A program made the translations under genes and the position numbers. Below are positions 33,338-41,956 of a DNA stretch of 43,649 nt, piece after piece. How positions within the stretch are numbered: the first letter of the stretch is position 1; each line of letters opens with the position of its first letter. Source of the DNA: JAPYWM01 sp964489015 (lineage in GTDB: Bacteria; Bacteroidota; Bacteroidia; SpSt-205); the NCBI GenBank assembly GCA_964489015.1, contig CAZAXD010000016.1, positions 1 through 43,649 on the forward strand, given 5' to 3'. Below the pieces are notes generated by a model, which had not been told where the DNA came from, did not search any database, and saw only the letters and a list, made by a program, of their open reading frames with translations.

Positions 33338-34219
33338 CTAGGATTCGCGCCGATCAAGCCCCCAAGCTAAGCGGTCGCGCAGCGTGTGAAAGTAACTATA
33401 GGCGGGCAGTTGGATAATTTGCAAAGCAAAATGGCTTTTACGCAGAGCCACGGCAGCCCCCGCACTCATCAGGGTATACCGCCCGTCTAAAGCCAGAAGT
33501 ACCTGGTCTGAGCGCGCTTGACAAGCGATCGTCAAGACCCCATCATCCGGGATAACGAGTGGGCGCACGGTCAGCGCATGGGGTGCCATCGGCGTCAAAA
33601 TGAAGGTGCTACAGGCCGGCATGACGATAGGCCCCCCACAGGCTAAAGAATAGGCTGTAGAGCCAGTCGGCGTGGCCACTAATAACCCATCAGCCCAGTA
33701 CGTATTGATGAGCTCGCCATTGAGGTACACATCGATGAGGATCATTTCGCTGGAGACGGCTTTGGAGAAGGTTGCCTCATTGACGGCGAAAGCTTCAGCC
33801 GGGTCAAAGAGCGGCGGATCGGCGATCAGCGTCAAGAGCGGTCGCTTCTCGATAGAAAAACTCCCACTGAGTAGCTGGCGCGTCGCAGGAATGAGGTTTT
33901 CCTGCGGTACAGGCGTCAAAAAGCCTAAGCGACCCGCATGAATCCCTAGCAGGGGCACGCCCAAGGGAGCCATCAGCCGGGCTGCATCCAAAAAAGCCCC
34001 ATCCCCCCCGACCACAAGCGCCGCTAATAGCGAAGGCAGTTCCGCCCCCTTAGTAAAGCGTGGCCAGGGCAAAGGCTTCCCCTCGGTCGCTTCCCAAGCT
34101 TGAGCTAAGGGCTCATGTATCCACACCTCTACGGCTTCCTCCAGGAGAAAGCTTCGCCAAGCCTGCAGTAGCGGTAATTGAATCCGACGGGTCCAGCGCC
34201 CTAAAAAAGCTACCCTCAT
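33338..34219 (-). CDS. nadK: NAD kinase
   Basis: 293 residues. It phosphorylates NAD to NADP with ATP or polyphosphate. The marks are GGDG at 71-74, IHAGRLGFL (about 93-101), NEAT at 147-150, and the signature ADGLLVATPTGSTAYSLACG (176-195). The C-terminal LALDG motif is also present. The start overlaps the upstream gene by 4 bases, making it the last gene of the echA-DUF2851-unknown-nadK group. It converges with the tRNA-Ser gene with almost no space and no visible terminator. Confidence 0.95.
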   Translation of the reverse strand: MRVAFLGRWTRRIQLPLLQAWRSFLLEEAVEVWIHEPLAQAWEATEGKPLPWPRFTKGAELPSLLAALVVGGDGAFLDAARLMAPLGVPLLGIHAGRLGFLTPVPQENLIPATRQLLSGSFSIEKRPLLTLIADPPLFDPAEAFAVNEATFSKAVSSEMILIDVYLNGELINTYWADGLLVATPTGSTAYSLACGGPIVMPACSTFILTPMAPHALTVRPLVIPDDGVLTIACQARSDQVLLALDGRYTLMSAGAAVALRKSHFALQIIQLPAYSYFHTLRDRLAWGLDRRES

Positions 34220-34695
34220 CGCCGATTATAATCTCGATAGACATCCGCCTCTAGCTGGCGCTGTAGCACCAGGCTCTCTAATCGAATCGTAGCACTACGC
34301 GTAAGCAGGTTTTGGTCATACAGGAGCGTGGCTTTCTGACCCTGCCATCGATAGCGCGGCGCATACCCCTCCTGCTTCCCCGTCCCAAAAAGCGTCTGCA
34401 AAATCACTAACAAGGCTTCACTATCTTGATCGGTAGCCGTTTTTAGCTCGATCGTATGCAGCTTCTGACGGTAAAAGGCGAGCTGGACCTGGCTAATCGG
34501 CACGCCCATCCAACTGGTATCTACGGCCCAACGGTACCAGGTCTTGCGTTGAAAAGTGCCCTTAGGAATCAGCGTGCTCGGTGAAAAGGCACTTTGTGGC
34601 ATTTCTAACCTGAGGTCGAGAAGGCCATAGACGCTATCGACCGATGCAAACTGAGCCCAGAGCGGCCAGAACCAGAGCCCAACCCATCTAAACAT
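34216..34695 (-). CDS. Exported protein of unknown function
   Basis: 159 residues from the ATG at 34695; the longer open frame upstream lies inside the DUF2851 gene. The N-terminus is a signal peptide (MFRWVGLWFWPLWAQFA). The rest is about 135 residues of mixed alpha/beta, with KGTFQRKTWYRW, QVQLAFYRQKLHTIELK and YRWQGQKATLLYDQN. The spacing resembles a small exported family often found in Bacteroidota, but I cannot name it. It overlaps DUF2851 upstream by 8 bases and nadK downstream by 4, so it is in the same operon. Confidence 0.75.
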   Translation of the reverse strand: MFRWVGLWFWPLWAQFASVDSVYGLLDLRLEMPQSAFSPSTLIPKGTFQRKTWYRWAVDTSWMGVPISQVQLAFYRQKLHTIELKTATDQDSEALLVILQTLFGTGKQEGYAPRYRWQGQKATLLYDQNLLTRSATIRLESLVLQRQLEADVYRDYNRR

Positions 34696-35929
34696 CGCCC
34701 CGTAAAGATAAGCCAATCGCACAACTAAAGCAGCGCTTCTGGGTGCAATAGGTGCGCCAGAGGGCAATCTGGCCCTGGGTCTGCCAGGCATTTTGGGCAG
34801 GATAAGCCCACTTAGCATACAAACGCGCATAGCGATGTGCCTCCGCTGGCAACGCCCGAAAGCGCTCGACGAAATCAAGGGCCTGCTCCATCCGACCAAG
34901 TAGCCGATAGTAGTAAATCGCAAACGGATAAAATACATTGATACGCAGGTTTTGCAGCAGAAGCGGCGGCGAACGTCTGAGAGGGCGAGCGAGCTTTTTT
35001 TGCCAAGCGTAATGACGCTGCCAGTAGGGCGAAGGCAAAGGCAGGGCCTGAGGCGGCTGGGCCAGGAGCGCTGCCAGATTCGGATAAGAAGCCATCAGAT
35101 GAGCTAAGGTAGCAAGTCGGATCGCAGGCGCGTTCATGGGTCGATAGCTTCCGCCCAGGGGTCCTAGAGACCGGAGTTGATGCTTTTTAGCCAAGTACAG
35201 CCAGCGCTCAAGGAGGTGTTCTTCATAAGACTCAGCTGGCGCTACACCCTCTGGAATCAGTCCCGCAACTCCAAGTAGGACAGCTTCTAAAGCCAAAATA
35301 TCATCCTGATACCGGCTCAAGAGCGCATAAGGCAGCACCTGGGCGAGCCTGCAGAAAGGCTCACCGAGGGCAGGCAACCCAAAACCATAGAACAGGGCTT
35401 CCCAAAAGGCTAGATAAAGGTCCTCTTCCGAGCGGTAGCTAGCATGACGGGTACGTAGGCGCTCTTCGCCCAAACGATCGTAAACAGCCTGCCAATGAGA
35501 CTCGCCCACTTCTCGCGCCACAGGCGCACAAGGGAAAGGCACCGACCCCAGCCTGCGCGGGACATCCACAGTCTCCGCTACAAAAGGCGCCAAAGCCAAA
35601 ACAGGAATGGAGCGCCCCATGACATCATACACCGAGGTATCTCCTTCCACTTCCCAAACAACCTCAAGAATGACCGTCTGAAAAGCAGGATTTTGGTGGT
35701 GTTGATGGCTAAACCACGCCTTAGGCGTAGCGTCTATCTCCACATCCCCTATCCACAAAAAGCCGTCGAGCTTGACTTGGGCACCCCGAAAGTCAGGCCC
35801 CCCCTGAGAGCTGGGCCGACCAGGGAAAAGAACCTCCACCACCTGGCCATCGGTGGTGCGCAGCGGCTCACGCCATAGCCGACGCTGCCACCAACCATGT
35901 AGCACAATTTCAGAAGGGGCATCACGCAT
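34688..35929 (-). CDS. DUF2851 family protein
   Basis: 413 residues, the normal length of this family, which is found mainly in Bacteroidota and Chlorobi. The hallmark is QGGPDFRGAQVKLDGFLWIG (about 42-61), then VEIDATPKAWFSHQHHQNPA and VILEVVWEVEGD, which resembles a nuclease-like core with Asp/Glu residues. The C-terminus has CTQKRCFSCAIG with three Cys. The function of DUF2851 is not known. It begins 12 bases after echA and overlaps the next gene by 8. Confidence 0.9.
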   Translation of the reverse strand: MRDAPSEIVLHGWWQRRLWREPLRTTDGQVVEVLFPGRPSSQGGPDFRGAQVKLDGFLWIGDVEIDATPKAWFSHQHHQNPAFQTVILEVVWEVEGDTSVYDVMGRSIPVLALAPFVAETVDVPRRLGSVPFPCAPVAREVGESHWQAVYDRLGEERLRTRHASYRSEEDLYLAFWEALFYGFGLPALGEPFCRLAQVLPYALLSRYQDDILALEAVLLGVAGLIPEGVAPAESYEEHLLERWLYLAKKHQLRSLGPLGGSYRPMNAPAIRLATLAHLMASYPNLAALLAQPPQALPLPSPYWQRHYAWQKKLARPLRRSPPLLLQNLRINVFYPFAIYYYRLLGRMEQALDFVERFRALPAEAHRYARLYAKWAYPAQNAWQTQGQIALWRTYCTQKRCFSCAIGLSLRGDV

Positions 35930-35941
35930 GAGCCCCTTGGG

Positions 35942-36736
35942 TTACCAGCTAATCTTCTCCTTGCGCAAAAAGGCGGCTATACCCCGCCGAAAGTCCTCGG
36001 TCGCCCGGGCATGGGCATTCATCTTCGCTGCAAACAGTAGCCCCTCTTGTAATGGCATATCCTGCAGGTCAGCTATGAGCTTACGAATAAATTCTTGCGA
36101 AGTAGCGGACGTCTGAGTAGCAATCTTTTGGGCTAGATCGGTCACAAACTCAGCAATCGCCTCAGGAGCAACGATATAATTGAAAAGCCCTATTCGCTGA
36201 GCTTCTTCTGCTGAGATAAGCTCCGCTTGCACCAGAAGGGGACGCGCCCAACCTTCGCCGACCCGCCGCAGCAGGAAGTAAGTCACCATGGCTGGCAAAA
36301 AGCCGATCTTGGCCTCGGGGTAGCCAATCGTCGCCGTAGGCGTAGCTACGACAAGGTCACATACTGTCACGAGGCCTGCGCCGCCGGCTAAGGCAGGGCC
36401 TTCGACCTGGGCAATAAGGGGCTTCGGATAACGATACATCTGGAGGTATAGCTCCATCAGATGCAAGGAATCCGTTAGATTTTCTTGCACCGTATAGTCC
36501 TGGAGTTTCTGAAGGTACTCAATATCAGCCCCCGCACAAAAGGCAGGCCCTTTGGCCCGTAGCACAACGACACGCACAACGGGATCCTGCTGCCAAGCTG
36601 ATAGGGCTTCTTTTAGTTGGGTGACTAACGCATAACTCAAGGCATTACGACGCTCTGGCCGATTCATGGTAATATAGCCTACCCGCTCCTCGACGCTTAC
36701 CTCGATCAGGGCCGGTCCCTTGGTTGAGTTTTCCAT
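35942..36736 (-). CDS. Enoyl-CoA hydratase/isomerase family protein
   Basis: 264 residues, a crotonase-fold protein. Marks are MNRPERRNALSYALV (about 24-38), the oxyanion-hole strand FCAGADIEYLQ (about 66-76), and VEGPALAGGAGLVTVCDLVVA (about 104-124). The Glu of IGYPEAKIGFLP lies in the catalytic region near residue 140. The family hydrates or isomerises enoyl-CoA thioesters; the substrate is undecided. It could take part in phenylacetate (PaaF/PaaG-like) or fatty acid breakdown, but is 22 kb from the paa genes. It leads an operon with DUF2851 and nadK. Confidence 0.9.
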   Translation of the reverse strand: MENSTKGPALIEVSVEERVGYITMNRPERRNALSYALVTQLKEALSAWQQDPVVRVVVLRAKGPAFCAGADIEYLQKLQDYTVQENLTDSLHLMELYLQMYRYPKPLIAQVEGPALAGGAGLVTVCDLVVATPTATIGYPEAKIGFLPAMVTYFLLRRVGEGWARPLLVQAELISAEEAQRIGLFNYIVAPEAIAEFVTDLAQKIATQTSATSQEFIRKLIADLQDMPLQEGLLFAAKMNAHARATEDFRRGIAAFLRKEKISW

Positions 36737-36740
36737 AGGG

Positions 36741-36748
36741 CAAACATA
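36741..36748 (-). promoter_or_regulatory. -7 box for the enoyl-CoA hydratase operon
   Basis: TATGTTTG read from 36748 to 36741, ending 4 bases before the ATG at 36736. Confidence 0.5.
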
Positions 36749-36755
36749 AGGCTTT

Positions 36756-39700
36756 TCACCGAAGAACGGTCACAGCTCCACTGCGGTACTCGGTCTCTGG
36801 CTTATCAATGAGCTTGTAGCGCACGACGTAGACGTAGGTACCTTCTGGTACAGGGGAGCCATTCCGAGTCCCGTCCCAGGTTACCTGTTCTGTGCCTCGA
36901 GCACTATGCATTTCCAGGCCCCATCGGTCGTAAATCACCAGTTCAAGGTACTCCATGCCATAACCCACCACCAGAAAGACATCGTTAATACCGTCTCCAT
37001 TCGGCGTAAAGACGTTGGGGATAAGCAGTACGTAGCCACTTACATCGAAGCACAGGGACGTCGAGTCGGCACAGCCCAGCTCACTTTCCACCGTAAGGTA
37101 CACACAATAGCGCCCCTTCTGCAGATAACTGACTGTGTAGCTGGGGCCTGTAGCTGCCAGTTGGCTATCCGCCCGCCAGTAATAGCGTACGTTGTAGGGG
37201 CCTGACGCGGCTGTAAACGTAATCGGCGAGGCAATATAATAGCCAATGCTGCTGGGTGGCGGTGGCGCTAGGATTTGCGCTTGGGCAAAGCTATCTACCC
37301 AGATCACCACCTGTGCCGTGTCATAACATTGCGGCGAGCTTTGGGCATAAAACACGACGGTATAGCGCCCCGGCTGCGTGAAGGTATGGGTCACGGCGGT
37401 CCCTGTCGCCGTCCCACCATCTCCAAAATTCCAGGCATAGGTCAAGGGATTCCCCAAGCTGCTGGTACCATTTCCTTCAAAGCTCACCGTAAGAGGGAGA
37501 CAGCCCTCCACTGGCGAAGCGTTGGTAATAAACGCATCTATGCGCTCCCCCGTCGCCGGAACAAAAATAGGTAACAGGATGGTATCGGCACAGCCCACTT
37601 CATTCTGGACGACAAGCGTAACGATATAATTACCACCCGTACTATAGAGGCCTGTCGTGGTCGGGATGCTCGTCGTATCACGCCCACCATTTCCAAAATC
37701 CCAGTAGTAGGTCAGCATGCCCGTGCCTTGCGCCTGGGCCATAAAATCGATCGCGACTGGATAACAGGTCGCTATCGGACCATTAATCAGAGAAAGGGCC
37801 TCTACGCTGTCTGTCACAGCGAGGACTAGAGTGTCGCGGCCTTGGCAACCCAGACTATCCTGCCCAATAAATTCATAAGCGATCCCAACCGGAATGTTTG
37901 CAAACGCAGGGCTGCTTTGCAGCCCGAAAGTAGGACCACTCCCCGGGACGATAGGAAAGGCACTGTACGATACAGGCGGCGCCGGCGTACCTAATACGTT
38001 GACTACCACACTGCCCGTCGTCGCGCCTTTACACACACGAGAAGGCTGCGCATTGAGCCCCAACGGATTTAGAGTATTGACGATTACGGTATCAGTAGCA
38101 AAGCACCCTTGCGGCGTAGAGGCCTGGAGCACGACTGTATAGATGCCCGGCTGGGCATAGATCTGCGTAGCGCTGGAGGTGGTGGTAGTTTGTGTAGAAC
38201 CGTTGCCGAAATTCCAGAAGTATGTTATTGGCGCATTGAGCGTGGTATTAGCCTGAGCTTGGAAGCTAATACTAAAGGGTGGACAGCCATACAGCAAACT
38301 ATCCCCTAGCAAAATCACGCTCACACTGTCACCTTGACCCACTATCACCGTATCATAGCGCAGACAAGTGATGGGAAGCGGCCCCTGAAGAGAAACGACG
38401 TACACACCAGGTGCTAAGTTGGAAAAGGTGCCCGTTCCTACCGGGCCGACCAGGGGATTACCCGCTGCATCGTATAGCGCATAGTTGTAGTTGCCGGGAT
38501 TGGCCGGTGTGACCGTAATCGAACCGTTATTGAGCCCGCGACAAGTGGCTGCCGTCGGCGTAGCGGTGAAAGGCGGCCCCTCCCGAATATCGACCACAGC
38601 CGTGTCTATATACGTACAACCCAAGCTATCTTGGGTCACCGCATAAATCGAGAAGGAGCCAGTAATGGTAGCGATGTAGGCAAGTGGGCTACCAGTTCCC
38701 AATAAGGTGCCCGTAACTGGGTTGCCGGTGTACCATTGAATGGGTAGTCCCAAAGCCGAAGTAGCCACAAGGTAGGTCGTATCTCCTAGGCAGCCTACTA
38801 TCGGATCTGGCGCAATGACTACTGTATCAGGCGACTGAACCCGTATCTGAATCGTGTCTCGGTCTACACATCCCCCCCGATACTTAGTAGTCAAGATGTA
38901 CTGGGCGGTCTGGGTGGCGGTGATAGTAGGAGCTATCGCTTGAGAAAGCGGACTAGGCGGAAAAGAAGAGGGCGGCGTGACCCCATTGGTAGCCGACCAA
39001 ATGAGAGACGCAAAGTCGCTATTGACCGTCGTACTGTCCCGACCTGTGTAGTACAGTCGAAGCCGAGACCCATAACACACCAAGGTATCGCGCGTGACTA
39101 CGGTATCATTAGGGGGGCGGATGATAGCCAAATGCCCATCATAGCGCGTACTCGGCCGCACTCGCACGATATAAGAATAATCCCAGCGCCCCCGAATCGG
39201 ACACACGTTATTCTCAACAGTGATGACCACAGTGTAGTTTCCTACGTCGGCTATGGTAGGGGCCCAGCAGATTTGAACCTGAGCATTGTTGGTGTTATTC
39301 CCCGTTACAGTAGCCGTGGCCCCGGGCGGAATCTGAACCACAGTGACCCGAAGCTGATTTTGCGGAGCAGGATTGACGTTGTCTTGATACCGAAGCGTCA
39401 TGCAAAACTGCTGTGGCGTCTGACCTGGACAAACAGGCGCTTGGAAAATGAAGCTATTGGGGTTATTTTCATTGTAGGTGACGGGGTTAGGCTGTGCCGT
39501 CGTGGAACCCACCGCATTAGGCGGCGTCGATACTGGACAGTTTTGAATGATCAAGTAAACATCTTGGAACGTCTCACCGATTTGGACGCCATTTCGGTAC
39601 TCCCGTACCCGATAACAAAAAGCCACCCGTATCGCTTGCGTGGGAATATAAGAAAAAAGACCGCCCGACTGAATTAGAATGCCGGTATTGGTCGGGAAAG

Positions 39701-40379
39701 GGGCATTAGCACTATAAGGCGCCTGATAGGTAACTGAGCTGCCGGGAGCTCCTGAGCCATCATCCCGGCAGTTTGTCAGCTCTATAACTAAACTATCCCC
39801 ATCTGGGTCAACCACCCCGAGATTAAGCAAGGTGGGGGTATTAGCACAGTTGAAAAACTGAGGCAGGTTTGTAAACTGAGGCGAGCTATTACAGGGACTC
39901 ACGGTGTTATCCAACTGAGCATAAAAGGCAGACCCGGTGCTGCCAGGCGCGACAAGGTTGTCAATATCAGCCGATCGGCAGCAGTCGGTATTATAGAAAA
40001 CCCAGTCACTCCCACAGCCAGCTGGCAAGCTCACCGTCGCCTCATAAATCCAGCGCTGAATACCATAATTAGAAGTATTACCCGCACATGCCGAGATGTA
40101 GCCAACACAGCCCGGCGTCACGTCCGTGCCCGAATTGGGCGTCGGATTGAGCGTAATACTGGAGTTGATGTTGCACTGGGCCGAACTGTAGTGCACCGTC
40201 ACAGAAGTAGGAGCGGCTATGCCCTTGCAGTCTCGATATAGGGTAAAACGCAGCCGGTACCGCGTCGTATTGCCGGGTCCCGGACCTAAGCACGTATATG
40301 TCAGATCACCGCCCAGGTAGTGGCTAGCCCGCAGCAAGCCAGTAACCGTCAATAAAAATCCGATTATCCCCCGTTTCAT
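36756..40379 (-). CDS. Large PKD-domain surface protein with T9SS type B (gliding motility-associated) tail
   Basis: 1207 residues. Signal peptide (MKRGIIGFLLTVTGLL) followed by an N-terminal module opening SHYLGGDLTYTCLG with YRDC, many Cys and DPDGDSLVIELTNCRDDG, as in many Bacteroidota surface proteins. Beta-sandwich repeats follow. At least three PKD domains lie in about 680-1040, with FWNFGNG, YWDFGNG and AWNFGDG. Residues 1117-1207 form the type B T9SS tail: NVFTPNGDGINDVF, then LVIYDRWG and WDGTRNGSPVPEGTYVYV. Such proteins are exported by T9SS and act as adhesins or motility-related surface proteins. Its own -7 box lies 9 bases before the ATG. A broken paralogue is just upstream. Confidence 0.93.
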   Translation of the reverse strand: MKRGIIGFLLTVTGLLRASHYLGGDLTYTCLGPGPGNTTRYRLRFTLYRDCKGIAAPTSVTVHYSSAQCNINSSITLNPTPNSGTDVTPGCVGYISACAGNTSNYGIQRWIYEATVSLPAGCGSDWVFYNTDCCRSADIDNLVAPGSTGSAFYAQLDNTVSPCNSSPQFTNLPQFFNCANTPTLLNLGVVDPDGDSLVIELTNCRDDGSGAPGSSVTYQAPYSANAPFPTNTGILIQSGGLFSYIPTQAIRVAFCYRVREYRNGVQIGETFQDVYLIIQNCPVSTPPNAVGSTTAQPNPVTYNENNPNSFIFQAPVCPGQTPQQFCMTLRYQDNVNPAPQNQLRVTVVQIPPGATATVTGNNTNNAQVQICWAPTIADVGNYTVVITVENNVCPIRGRWDYSYIVRVRPSTRYDGHLAIIRPPNDTVVTRDTLVCYGSRLRLYYTGRDSTTVNSDFASLIWSATNGVTPPSSFPPSPLSQAIAPTITATQTAQYILTTKYRGGCVDRDTIQIRVQSPDTVVIAPDPIVGCLGDTTYLVATSALGLPIQWYTGNPVTGTLLGTGSPLAYIATITGSFSIYAVTQDSLGCTYIDTAVVDIREGPPFTATPTAATCRGLNNGSITVTPANPGNYNYALYDAAGNPLVGPVGTGTFSNLAPGVYVVSLQGPLPITCLRYDTVIVGQGDSVSVILLGDSLLYGCPPFSISFQAQANTTLNAPITYFWNFGNGSTQTTTTSSATQIYAQPGIYTVVLQASTPQGCFATDTVIVNTLNPLGLNAQPSRVCKGATTGSVVVNVLGTPAPPVSYSAFPIVPGSGPTFGLQSSPAFANIPVGIAYEFIGQDSLGCQGRDTLVLAVTDSVEALSLINGPIATCYPVAIDFMAQAQGTGMLTYYWDFGNGGRDTTSIPTTTGLYSTGGNYIVTLVVQNEVGCADTILLPIFVPATGERIDAFITNASPVEGCLPLTVSFEGNGTSSLGNPLTYAWNFGDGGTATGTAVTHTFTQPGRYTVVFYAQSSPQCYDTAQVVIWVDSFAQAQILAPPPPSSIGYYIASPITFTAASGPYNVRYYWRADSQLAATGPSYTVSYLQKGRYCVYLTVESELGCADSTSLCFDVSGYVLLIPNVFTPNGDGINDVFLVVGYGMEYLELVIYDRWGLEMHSARGTEQVTWDGTRNGSPVPEGTYVYVVRYKLIDKPETEYRSGAVTVLR

Positions 40380-40388
40380 GAGACCTTA

Positions 40389-40396
40389 CAAAAGTA
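40389..40396 (-). promoter_or_regulatory. -7 box for the large PKD protein
   Basis: TACTTTTG read from 40396 to 40389, 9 bases before the ATG at 40379. Confidence 0.5.
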
Positions 40397-40472
40397 AAAA
40401 TTTCCTTTCATGTTCGCCCCATCATCAGGAGTTTATCGCCCCTAAACCGGCTTCAGGCAGAGGTGAAATAGC

Positions 40473-41931
40473 CTAAGGCTGGACAACCCAAAGGCGCACC
40501 TCGCTACCCCTTTGCACAAAGTACACCCCAGCTGGAAGGACAGGCAAATTTACGCTGGCAACTTCCACTGTGGTTTGCCATAGTACTTGCCCCTGAGGGC
40601 TTAGGACGCGTATGACGTCACCAGGAAGCGCTCCCCTAAGCACAGAAGCGGTGGAAGTAGGATTGGGTACCAGCACCCATTGATGGGCCTTTTCCGAGGC
40701 CTCCATACCCGTAGTCATTGCCAGGCTCAGGGTACAGGTGAAATCCCAACGCCGGCGCACTGGCGCGTTATTCTCCACGTTAATTAGGATGTAGCGATTA
40801 GCGGCGGACAGGTCGGATAAGACTCCCTGTAATCTGACCTGGAGGATATTAGTGCCAGTGCCGGTTATCGTGGCGCTTAGACCGGGGGGCAACCAAACCA
40901 CCGTGGCTCGCAAAGCATTGACAGGCGCCGACGTGGCCGTGTCTTGAAACGTGATAGAGAAGCCAGTAGGCTGCCCAATCCGCACGGGCACCACTGACGT
41001 TTGACTATCCATGGGATCATACAGAATGGGCGCCTGCTGAGATGTTGTTACCAAGCCGGCTCGGGGAACAAAATACGGACAGGTACCCGATATGACGATA
41101 TAAATGTCTTGAAGCACCTCACCGATTTGCACACCAGCCCGAAATTCCCGAATTCGATAGCACAACACAGCGCATATGGTCCTGCGCGGGTATAAAACTC
41201 AAAAGGCCCTCCGGTTGCGTAAGAAAACCCGTCAAAGTAGGAAACGGCCCCATGCCACTATAGGGCCACTGATAAACTACCGATACATGAGGAGCACCTG
41301 TCCCGTCATCCCTACAATTGGTTAGCTCCATTACCAGGCTGTCCCCGTCTGCATCCACCGCACCAGGATTGTATAACGCCCACTGGTTGACGCAGTATAA
41401 AAACTGCGGATGTAGGGCAAACTGCGGGGAGTTATTACAGGGTGTGACTGTGTTGTCTAAGAGCGCATACAAGGACGAACCCGTAGCCCCCGGGTTGATT
41501 AGATTATCAATGTCGGCAGCACGGCAGCAGTCTGTCACATAAAAGATCCAATCCGAGCCGCAACCCACTGGAAGATCCACCACGCCTTCGTAAACCCGCA
41601 ACTGGATACCATAGGCTGACATGTTACCAGCACAAGCCGACACATAGCTACTTCCAGCAGGCGTGATGTCCCTGCCCGTGCCGGGAATGGGCGTTAGAGT
41701 GAAGGTATGAGATACACTGCACTGGACCGAACTGTAGTACACCGTCACAGAAGTAGGAGCGGCTATGCCCTTGCAATCCCAGTACAATGTAAAGCGAAAA
41801 CGATAACGCGTACCTGCCGAACTGCTTTGGCCTAGGCACTGATAAGTTGGGTTGCCGCCTAAGTAGTGCGAACCGCAACAAATCTCCAAAGCAGCCAAGC
41901 CAATTCCCACCCAACTAAAAAGGAGGCGCGT
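40473..41931 (-). pseudogene. Frameshifted paralogue of the PKD protein N-terminal module, with T9SS type A tail
   Basis: Two overlapping frames encode one protein of about 485 residues. The N-terminal half (SHYLGGNPTYQCLG, CKGIAAPTSVTVYYSS, DADGDSLVMELTNCRDDG) matches residues 17-280 of the neighbouring large protein. The frame breaks at the CC pair 41181-41182: removing one base gives IPAQTICAVLCYRIREF, which aligns without gap to IPTQAIRVAFCYRVREY of the intact paralogue. The second half ends in a type A T9SS tail (VLVPNPTSTASVLRG, VRLWVVQP). No ATG is in frame at the start. GTG 41910 is possible, but the reading from ACG at 41931 gives a better signal peptide (TRLLFSWVGIGLAALEICCG), so the start codon may also be mutated. 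It may be a single sequencing error plus an unusual start, or a true pseudogene. Confidence 0.8.
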
Positions 41932-41956
41932 AAATTAATGATACGAAAAAATTACA

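Noticed and set aside
33083..33417. Two overlapping frames of about 95 codons over the tRNA cluster
   Set aside because: They simply read through tRNA-Ala, tRNA-Ala and tRNA-Ser.
38940..39677. 245-codon plus-strand frame, very rich in Arg
   Set aside because: It is antisense to the large PKD protein, whose frame is intact with clear domains.
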